From NCBI GenBank assembly GCA_902462035.1, contig CABQAC010000021.1, forward strand, positions 1 through 14,523: 14,523 bases of DNA. The letters are read 5' to 3'. Below are positions 6,017 to 11,769 of the stretch, in pieces (positions within the stretch are counted from its first letter, which is position 1; each line of letters opens with the position of its first letter). A program made the position numbers and the translations under genes. The notes under the pieces are model-generated. The model worked only from the letters and a program-made list of their open reading frames with translations, searched no databases and was not told the origin of the DNA. This stretch comes from an uncultured Eubacteriales bacterium. GTDB taxonomy: Bacteria; Bacillota; Clostridia; Oscillospirales; Acutalibacteraceae.

Positions 6017-7852
6017 TTATTCTTCCGTCTTGAGCACCCGCATGGCGGCCTCTTCCTCGAACTGTTTGCTGTAAAGGGTATGGTAGTACCCGTTTTGCGC
6101 CAGCAGCTCGTGGTGCTTACCCTGTTCAACAATCTTGCCGTCCCGCACCACCAAAATTAAGTCCGCTTGGCGGATGGTGGAAAGCCGGTGGGCGATCAAG
6201 AAGGAGGTCCGGTCCTTCAGCAGGTGGGATATGGCGTCCTGAATCAGTTTTTCCGTCCGGGTATCGATGGAAGAAGTCGCTTCATCCAAAACAAAAATCC
6301 GGGGATCGGCCAGTACCGCCCTGGCAAAAGAGATCAATTGCTTTTCGCCGGTGGACAGACGGTCTCCCCCCTCGCCCACATCGCTGTCGTACCCGTTTTC
6401 CAGCTTGTCGACCACCGTGTCGGCCGAAACGCTTTTCGCCGCCGCCTCGATTTCCGCGTCGGTGGCATCCAGCCGGCCATACCGGATATTTTCCCTTACG
6501 CTGCCGGAAAACAGATGCGGGTTTTGCAGCACATAACCGATGTTGCTGTGCAGCCACAGCTGGGAGCGTTCCCGGTAATCCCGTCCGTCGATCAGGATTT
6601 GTCCTTCCGTCGGTTCAAAAAAACGGCATGCCAGATTAACCAGGGTGGACTTTCCGGCGCCTGTCTCTCCCACGATGGCAACGGTAGTCCCCGCTGGGAT
6701 GGTCAGGTTGAAATGCTCCAGAATGTATTCCTCGCCGTCCGGATAACGGAACGAAACGTCCCGAAACTCGATATCACCGCGGATAGATTCCCAATTTTCC
6801 CGCTTCGCGTGGACCATGTCCCCGTATTTTTCCTGTACTTCGGGGGTATCCACAATGTCGGGTTGGTGGTCGAGCAGCGCCGCGACCCGTTCGATGTTGG
6901 CCTGTGCCGAAATGACGTCGGCAAACACCCGGGCAATTTGCTGGATAGGTTCAAAAATTCCCACCGCGTAGGAGGTAAAGGCCGACAGCGTACCCAGCAT
7001 CATCAGCCCGCCGATGACATATTTGCCGCCCTCGGTCAGTACCAGCGCGATGCCCAGCGAGCTGAAGAATATCACGATAGAAATAAACAGGCTGCCCAGC
7101 TTGGCGTTTTGAACCGACGCTTTGCGCATCTTGCCGGTGACCTGCTTGAACTCCCCGTGGCTCTGATCTTCGATCACCAATGTCTTCGAGGTCTTGGCCC
7201 CGACGATCCCCTCGTTGTATCCGCTGGAAATTTCGGAATTGATCCTGCGGATCTTTCGGTTCCAGCGAAGCAGACGCTTTTGAAAAAACACCGTGAGCGC
7301 CGCGATAATGGGTACCACGATCACCACCAGCAGCGCAAGCCGCACATTGAGGAAAAACATGGCGATAAAAACGCCGATGACATAGGTCAGGGCCCACAGC
7401 AGGTCCACCAAACCCCACGCCACCGTAGAGGCAATGCGGTTGGTGTCGCTCATCACCCGGGCCAGCACATAGCCGACCGAATTTTGGTTGTAATAGGAAA
7501 AGGAAAGTTCCTGCAGATGTACGAAGCTGGCCCGCTTCAAGTCCCGCCCCAGTTTCATTTCCACAATCATAGCGTTGCGGGAAAAGACCACAACCGACAG
7601 CGTCTGGATGACGATCACCCCGCCGTAGACCAATATGTAGGGCAGCATGTTGGTTTTGGTGCCCGCTTCAATAAAATGATCAATCGCGTACCGCTGGAAC
7701 AAGGGAATGACGATATCCAGCAGCGCCGTAAAAATCATGGTTGCGATAACCACCGTCATGTTTTTGCGGTACGGCGCCATAAAAGACGCCAGCCGCTTCC
7801 AGGTTTGCAAACTAAAATTCTTCTTCTGATCCTGTTCTTCCAATGAAGTCAT
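6017..7852 (-). CDS. ABC exporter half-transporter, catalytic-site subunit (BmrD/TM288-like)
   Basis: A 611-residue fused permease-ATPase. An exporter-type membrane domain with six helices (about 30-310) is followed by a nucleotide-binding domain (about 360-600). ATPase motifs are Walker A GETGAGKST (395-403), Q-loop Gln443, Walker B IFVLDE with catalytic Glu524, D-loop SSID (527-530) and switch His555. The signature is LSTGE (499-503) instead of canonical LSGGQ. A full Walker B with a divergent signature is what the catalytic partner of an asymmetric heterodimer looks like, because its signature completes the other subunit's weak site. GGAGG is 5 nt before the ATG. It follows its partner (7931-9766) after 78 nt, which contains a terminator-like hairpin. 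Likely role: export of drugs, lipids or peptides across the membrane; the substrate cannot be read from sequence. Confidence 0.93.
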   Translation of the reverse strand: MTSLEEQDQKKNFSLQTWKRLASFMAPYRKNMTVVIATMIFTALLDIVIPLFQRYAIDHFIEAGTKTNMLPYILVYGGVIVIQTLSVVVFSRNAMIVEMKLGRDLKRASFVHLQELSFSYYNQNSVGYVLARVMSDTNRIASTVAWGLVDLLWALTYVIGVFIAMFFLNVRLALLVVIVVPIIAALTVFFQKRLLRWNRKIRRINSEISSGYNEGIVGAKTSKTLVIEDQSHGEFKQVTGKMRKASVQNAKLGSLFISIVIFFSSLGIALVLTEGGKYVIGGLMMLGTLSAFTSYAVGIFEPIQQIARVFADVISAQANIERVAALLDHQPDIVDTPEVQEKYGDMVHAKRENWESIRGDIEFRDVSFRYPDGEEYILEHFNLTIPAGTTVAIVGETGAGKSTLVNLACRFFEPTEGQILIDGRDYRERSQLWLHSNIGYVLQNPHLFSGSVRENIRYGRLDATDAEIEAAAKSVSADTVVDKLENGYDSDVGEGGDRLSTGEKQLISFARAVLADPRIFVLDEATSSIDTRTEKLIQDAISHLLKDRTSFLIAHRLSTIRQADLILVVRDGKIVEQGKHHELLAQNGYYHTLYSKQFEEEAAMRVLKTEE

Positions 7853-7884
7853 AGGGACCTCCGTTTCTCCGTGCAGTAATTGCG

Positions 7885-7923
7885 AAAAAGCTGCGCCTGC
7901 CGGCTCACGGCGTTGGCAGGCGC
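7885..7923 (-). terminator. Terminator-like hairpin between the two ABC exporter genes
   Basis: On the minus strand GCGCCTGCC (7915-7923) pairs with GGCAGGCGC (7893-7901), 9 bp with a 13-nt loop. AGC and then five T (7885-7889) follow. It begins 8 nt after the upstream stop and ends well before the downstream ribosome site, so it may cause partial termination or stabilise a processed mRNA. Confidence 0.65.
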
Positions 7924-7930
7924 GGGCGGG

Positions 7931-9766
7931 CTACAGCCGCTGTTCTGCCAGCAGGCGGTCGTCCTGCGCCATCTGGATATCGTAGATACTTTTGTAAATA
8001 CCATCGCGGTGGATCAGCTGGTCGTGAGTACCCATTTCGGCGATTTCCCCGTTGTCCAGCACTAAAATTTGATCCGCCTGCATCAGGGTTGTAATCCGGT
8101 GTGAAATCAAAATCACAGTGGATCTGCCCAAGTTTTCCCGCAGGGCGTTGCGGATTTTCGAATCCGTATCCGCGTCCACAGCGGAAAGAGAATCGTCGAA
8201 TACCATAATCGGCGCCTGCTGCAGCAGCATCCGCGCGATGGCGACCCGCTGCTTTTGTCCGCCGGACAGCGTCACGCCCCGCTCCCCCACCACAGTCTGG
8301 TAACCGTTGGTAAAGTCGGCGATAGCGTCGTCGACGCAGGCAATCTGCGCCGCGCCGCGGATCGCGTCCAGGCCGCAGCCCGGCCGTGTAATGGCGATGT
8401 TTTCTTCTATGGTGCGGGAGTATAAAAACGGCTCCTGCAGCACCATGCCAATGTTGCGCCGCACCCATTCCCGTTTCATGTCCGCGATATCCACCCCGCC
8501 GATGGTAATCTTTCCGCATTCCGGCGGCAGATCGTACAATCGGTTGAGCAGGTGCATCAGGGTAGATTTGCCCGATCCGGTGCCGCCCAGAATGGCAAAG
8601 GTCGAACCGGCTTTGATGGTAAAATCGATATTCTTCAGGATAGGCTTTAAGCCTTCGTAGCTGAAGTTGATGTTGTGAAACGCAATGTCCCCGTTCATCG
8701 GCGCTTCGGTAGCGCCGGGGCTGTCCTGTTCCTCCTCGGCATCCAGAATATAGGTCAAACGGTCGATGGAAACGCCCGCCTTGCTCATTTCGGACAGGAT
8801 ACGGCCCAAATTACGCACCGGCCAAACCAGCGTGGCGTTGTAAGACACAATCGCCAAAAACTCGCCGGTCGTCAGATTGCCGTTCAAGGCCTCTATCACG
8901 CCGAACACGATGACCGCCATCACCTGAAAACCGGTGATCAGGTCGCCGATCCCCCAGTAGTAGGACAGCAAGTTCCCCAGCTTGATCCACATGCTGGAAA
9001 ACCGTTCGTTGCGCTGGTCAAATCGGTCGATCTCGAATTTTTCCCGCCCGAAAGCCCGAACGACCCGAACGCCGGTCAGGTTTTCCTGCACCGTCGCGGA
9101 AAGCGCGCCCTCCGCCTCGTCCGCCACAATAAATTTTTTGGCGATCTTCGAATAAAAAATGGCGGAATACAAGATGACAACCGGAATAAAACATAAGGCG
9201 ACCAGGGAAATCCTGACGTTCATGGAAAACATAATGGACATGGCAAACACGATCAAAAAGACCGTACGAAACACTTCCAGCAGCTGGCCGGCCACAAAAT
9301 TGCGCACCACGTCCACGTCCGACGTACACCGCTGAATGATGTCGCCGGTCTGATGGCGGACATGCCAATGGAACGGCAGCCGCTGAATATGCGCGTACAG
9401 GTTGTTGCGCAGCCGCTCCACGAAAGTTTCGGAGCCCTTGGCAATGCCGACCCGGCAAAAATAGTTGCTCAGACCGGAAAAGACCGCGATCAGCAAAACG
9501 AGCGCCGCGATCCAATACAAATTAGCCCGAAGATAGTCGCGCCCGCCGAACTGGTCCAGCAGCTGCACCAGCGGGGCGGGAAGCTGAAAGGCGTGGTCCC
9601 CGATTACCGAGTCCACTGTAATTTTAACAATTTGGGGTGTAATGGACGAAAACACGGTGTTCAAAACTGAAAAAAGAAGCGCCAGCACAAAAAACCGCTT
9701 GGAGCCCTTTAGAAACCGCATGATCGTCGCCATTCGGTTTTTCTTTTGTGTGGTTGATGTTTTCAT
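7931..9766 (-). CDS. ABC exporter half-transporter, degenerate-site subunit (BmrC/TM287-like)
   Basis: A 611-residue protein starting at the ATG at 9764-9766, where GGAAG lies 4 nt upstream. An in-frame GTG at 9815-9817 would add 17 residues but has no ribosome site. The resulting length equals that of the partner. An exporter-type membrane domain (about 22-325) precedes the ATPase (about 358-595). Motifs are Walker A GGTGSGKST (394-402), Q-loop Gln444, canonical signature LSGGQ (500-504), Walker B IMVFDD with Asp525 where the catalytic glutamate is expected, D-loop SAVD (528-531) and switch His556. Loss of the glutamate marks the non-hydrolysing site of heterodimeric exporters such as BmrC/BmrD and TM287/TM288, although here the switch histidine is retained. 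The first gene of the operon, behind a promoter at 9919-9947 and a long leader. Confidence 0.93.
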   Translation of the reverse strand: MKTSTTQKKNRMATIMRFLKGSKRFFVLALLFSVLNTVFSSITPQIVKITVDSVIGDHAFQLPAPLVQLLDQFGGRDYLRANLYWIAALVLLIAVFSGLSNYFCRVGIAKGSETFVERLRNNLYAHIQRLPFHWHVRHQTGDIIQRCTSDVDVVRNFVAGQLLEVFRTVFLIVFAMSIMFSMNVRISLVALCFIPVVILYSAIFYSKIAKKFIVADEAEGALSATVQENLTGVRVVRAFGREKFEIDRFDQRNERFSSMWIKLGNLLSYYWGIGDLITGFQVMAVIVFGVIEALNGNLTTGEFLAIVSYNATLVWPVRNLGRILSEMSKAGVSIDRLTYILDAEEEQDSPGATEAPMNGDIAFHNINFSYEGLKPILKNIDFTIKAGSTFAILGGTGSGKSTLMHLLNRLYDLPPECGKITIGGVDIADMKREWVRRNIGMVLQEPFLYSRTIEENIAITRPGCGLDAIRGAAQIACVDDAIADFTNGYQTVVGERGVTLSGGQKQRVAIARMLLQQAPIMVFDDSLSAVDADTDSKIRNALRENLGRSTVILISHRITTLMQADQILVLDNGEIAEMGTHDQLIHRDGIYKSIYDIQMAQDDRLLAEQRL

Positions 9767-9914
9767 ACCTCTTCCATTTCTCCGCCGCAGGGAAAAACGG
9801 AGGCCGCGCTCATACACGGCGGATTATGATCCGCCCCGGGTGTCGCCGCAGATCAACTACGGCCGCGCAAAATGCGCGATAATCCTCCTCATCAAATTTT
9901 GGCAACTGAGACAT
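9767..9914 (-). promoter_or_regulatory. Structured 5' leader of the ABC exporter operon (possible attenuator)
   Basis: The promoter predicts a leader of about 145 nt. In transcript order it shows a 5-bp GGCAA/TTGCC stem (9901-9918), a Shine-Dalgarno-like AGGAGG (9884-9889) with no ATG after it, a CGCGCA/TGCGCG hairpin (9864-9878), a GGCGGAT/ATCCGCC hairpin (9818-9835), and then CCTCCG followed by five T (about 9794-9804). An open frame of 34 codons runs from an ATG at 9914 to a stop at 9810-9812, but has no ribosome site and may be chance. Long leaders with a translated peptide control bmrCD in Bacillus subtilis; equivalence here is inference. Confidence 0.4.
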
Positions 9915-9918
9915 TGCC

Positions 9919-9947
9919 ATGATACCACATCCGCGAAGAATGTTCAA
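9919..9947 (-). promoter_or_regulatory. Sigma-A-type promoter of the ABC exporter operon
   Basis: On the minus strand TTGAAC (9942-9947), a 17-nt spacer and TATCAT (9919-9924) predict a start near 9912. Confidence 0.65.
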
Positions 9948-10040
9948 TCGCCGAAATCCCTATATCCGCTAAATTTTTTTCGTATTTTCCGATTATTTTA
10001 GCACAATTTACGCTGTTTTTTCCGTTGTAATCCGCGCCGC

Positions 10041-10069
10041 TTTCCACCCCCTGCAAACCATGATATAAT
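10041..10069 (+). promoter_or_regulatory. Promoter of the DUF896-DUF3592 pair
   Basis: A consensus -10 TATAAT (10064-10069) has a weak -35 TTTCCA (10041-10046) at 17 nt. The predicted start is near 10076. Confidence 0.6.
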
Positions 10070-10090
10070 GATGAAAAGACACCCTTGCGG

Positions 10091-10113
10091 CGTCGATGCA
10101 AACAGCATCGACG
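10091..10113 (+). promoter_or_regulatory. Perfect 9-bp hairpin in the DUF896 5' leader
   Basis: CGTCGATGC (10091-10099) pairs with GCATCGACG (10105-10113) around a 5-nt loop. There is no T-run after it, so it is not a terminator; it sits 38 nt before the start codon. It may stabilise the mRNA or bind a regulator. Confidence 0.5.
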
Positions 10114-10151
10114 GTACATTCAACAGAATCCACGAAAGGATGGCAGCGTCC

Positions 10152-10346
10152 ATGAATCAGGAAAAAATAGCTCGAATCAATGAATTAGCAAAAAAGAAGA
10201 AAGATACCGGTTTGACCGAAGAAGAACTGGCGGAGCAGCACTGCCTGCGGATGGAATACCTGGCTGCGGTGCGGGAAAACGCCAGAGCGTCGCTGGAGCA
10301 GCTGCGCAAACAGTCGTCAAATGGAAAGGGGTGTTCTCAAAGATGA
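10152..10346 (+). CDS. DUF896 (UPF0291, YnzC-like) small protein
   Basis: A 64-residue protein starting at the ATG at 10152, with AAGGA 11 nt upstream. Another ATG at 10140 overlaps that site. The opening MNQEKIARINELAKKKK, the TGLTEEELAEQ turn and the LRMEYLAAVRENARASLEQL helix are the standard DUF896 pattern: two helices forming a small hairpin, cytoplasmic, no membrane segment. The Bacillus subtilis homologue YnzC is structurally known but its function is not settled. Its last codons overlap the start of the next gene by ATGA (10343-10346), so translation of the two is probably coupled. The C-terminal tail (SSNGKGCSQR) is unlike the conserved core and partly reflects the overlap with the next gene's ribosome site. 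Confidence 0.9.
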   Translation: MNQEKIARINELAKKKKDTGLTEEELAEQHCLRMEYLAAVRENARASLEQLRKQSSNGKGCSQR

Positions 10347-11032
10347 GCCGTCTGCTGCGCAAATCTCCCGAACGATTGGTCTTTTCCATCCAAATGCTGC
10401 TGGGCGCGATTTTTATTGTTGTTGCCGCCTGCTTTGCCTGGGGCTCTTACCGGTTTTACCAGTCCGCTCAGCCGGTGGACGCGGTCATCACCGGTTTTAC
10501 CCGGCCGGATGACGAAACCCGCGCGGTAGCAACCTACACGGTGGATGGAAAAACCTATTCGACCCCTCTTTCCTATTATCAGTCCAGCATGCGCCAAGGG
10601 GACCGCATCACGGTCTACCTGCAGCCCGGCGATCCGTACGGCGCGCGGGTCAAAGAGTACTTATTCCCCACAATTTTCGGCGGGATCGGGTTATTCTTCT
10701 TCCTGTTTGGGCTTGTTTTTCTGCTAGCCCGCAGCCGCCGGCAAGCGCGGCGCGGGCGGCTGCGGGAAGATGGGAGGCGCGTATTAGCTCAGGTGACGGA
10801 AATTACCCAGAACACGTCGTTTGCTGTAAACAACCGCCATCCCTTCCGTGTTTTTTGCACCTATCAGGGAACAAACGGGCAGGCGCTGACCTTTCGCAGC
10901 GAAAACCTATGGGAACTGCCGCCAAACTTACAGCCCGGCGATTATGTGCCCGTCTATTACGACCCAGACCATCCCAAGTTTTGCAGCGTCGAGGTGGACC
11001 GAGAAAAAACCGGCTATGAATTGGACCGGTAA
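10343..11032 (+). CDS. DUF3592-type membrane protein with two similar soluble halves
   Basis: A 229-residue protein starting at the ATG at 10343, which overlaps the previous stop; a GTG at 10331 sits directly on the ribosome site GGAAAGGG. Membrane segments lie at about 13-34 and 106-129. The first soluble part (about 44-103) contains VATYTVDGKTY and ends MRQGDRITVYLQPGDP. The second (about 145-215) contains FCTYQGTNGQALTF and ends LQPGDYVPVYYDPDHP. This repeated beta layout, ending in a GD-x4-VYxxPxxP-like turn, is typical of DUF3592. The function is unknown. The first part should be outside and the second inside the cell if the N-terminus is cytoplasmic, since the second part is followed by no further helix. 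Probably co-translated with the DUF896 protein. Confidence 0.8.
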   Translation: MSRLLRKSPERLVFSIQMLLGAIFIVVAACFAWGSYRFYQSAQPVDAVITGFTRPDDETRAVATYTVDGKTYSTPLSYYQSSMRQGDRITVYLQPGDPYGARVKEYLFPTIFGGIGLFFFLFGLVFLLARSRRQARRGRLREDGRRVLAQVTEITQNTSFAVNNRHPFRVFCTYQGTNGQALTFRSENLWELPPNLQPGDYVPVYYDPDHPKFCSVEVDREKTGYELDR

Positions 11033-11040
11033 AAATTTTT
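11009..11040 (+). terminator. Weak terminator candidate after the DUF3592 gene
   Basis: ACCGG (11009-11013) can pair with CCGGT (11026-11030), only 5 bp with a 12-nt loop overlapping the stop codon. A run of A and then a run of T follow. The A-runs before and after could pair with the T-run. Read-through into the sigma-factor gene is quite possible. Confidence 0.3.
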
Positions 11041-11099
11041 TCATATTCCTGCAATAAATCCCCCCGCACCTTCATTATATGAGTGAAAGGGACAACATC

Positions 11100-11669
11100 A
11101 TGTTTTTCTTATGTTTGACGTCGGCATTGGAAAACACGCCGCCTACCCGGCAGTTTTTACAAGAACTGATCCGCCGGGTTGGGGAGGGCGACTGCGACGC
11201 ATTGGCCCAGCTTTACGAGGAGACCCGGGCGGCGGTATACGGTTTTGTCCTTTCCATTTTAAAAAACAAGCAGGACGCGGAGGATGCGTTGCAGGAGGTT
11301 TTTCTTGCGATTGATCAAAACGCCGCCCGGTACCAGCCCCACGGCAGCCCCATGGGGTGGATAATGACCATCGCCAAAAACACGGCGCTGGCGGCCTTTC
11401 GAAAACAAAGCCGGGTGGTCGCGGTGGAAGAACCGCCGGAAACGGCGGAGCCGGCCCCCGCCCATTCTGCGGATGACCGGATGGTACTGGAAGCCGCGCT
11501 GGAAATTTTGAGCGGCACCGAACGGCAGGTGGTGATGCTGCACGCCGTGGCCGGTTTGAAGCACCGGGAAATCGCCCGGCTAATGGATATGTCGCTGTCC
11601 GGCGCACTGTCAAAATACCACCGGGCACTCGCCAAACTTCGGGAATACTTAGAAGGCGGCGAAGTTTGA
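11100..11669 (+). CDS. ECF-type RNA polymerase sigma factor
   Basis: A 189-residue protein. The ATG at 11100 has AAAGG at 9-10 nt. An earlier in-frame ATG at 11079 would add 7 residues but has no ribosome site. Region sigma-2 spans about 34-102, with LYEETRAAVYGFVLSILKN followed by QDAEDALQEVFLAI (58-71) for core polymerase binding and the WIMTIAKNTALAAFRKQ stretch (87-103) for -10 recognition. A variable acidic/proline linker (108-126) leads to sigma-4 (about 130-185), whose helix-turn-helix is LKHREIARLMDMSLSGALSK (153-172). There is no sigma-3 and no SigI-type C-terminal domain, so this is ECF rather than SigI. The next gene, about 100 nt on, encodes a transmembrane RsgI-like protein, presumably its anti-sigma factor. 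No consensus promoter is visible before it, which would fit autoregulation. Confidence 0.9.
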   Translation: MFFLCLTSALENTPPTRQFLQELIRRVGEGDCDALAQLYEETRAAVYGFVLSILKNKQDAEDALQEVFLAIDQNAARYQPHGSPMGWIMTIAKNTALAAFRKQSRVVAVEEPPETAEPAPAHSADDRMVLEAALEILSGTERQVVMLHAVAGLKHREIARLMDMSLSGALSKYHRALAKLREYLEGGEV

Positions 11670-11769
11670 AAGGGAATTTTCTACAATTGGATGTTCCGTT
11701 TTTTCAATACAGCAAACAGGGACGCAAGCACGAAACATCCTGGCCTTCTACGAAGGGATGGTCGTAAAC

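Larger units (their letters stand above)
9767..10151. other. Divergent intergenic region between the ABC operon and the DUF896 gene
   Basis: The left half is the structured leader of the exporter operon and its promoter (9919-9947). The right half holds the DUF896 promoter (10041-10069) and a 9-bp hairpin (10091-10113). Between about 9950 and 10040 the sequence is AT-rich with no gene. No regulator gene is encoded here. Confidence 0.65.

Noticed and set aside
6167..7846. A long plus-strand open frame (559 codons) opposite an ABC exporter gene
   Set aside because: It is the mirror of a fully motif-bearing ABC protein, has His/Gln/Arg-rich composition and no ribosome site. It is a codon-bias shadow.
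10091..10113. Hairpin upstream of DUF896 as a riboswitch or terminator
   Set aside because: It is a single 9-bp stem with no T-run and no conserved riboswitch core that I can recognise.
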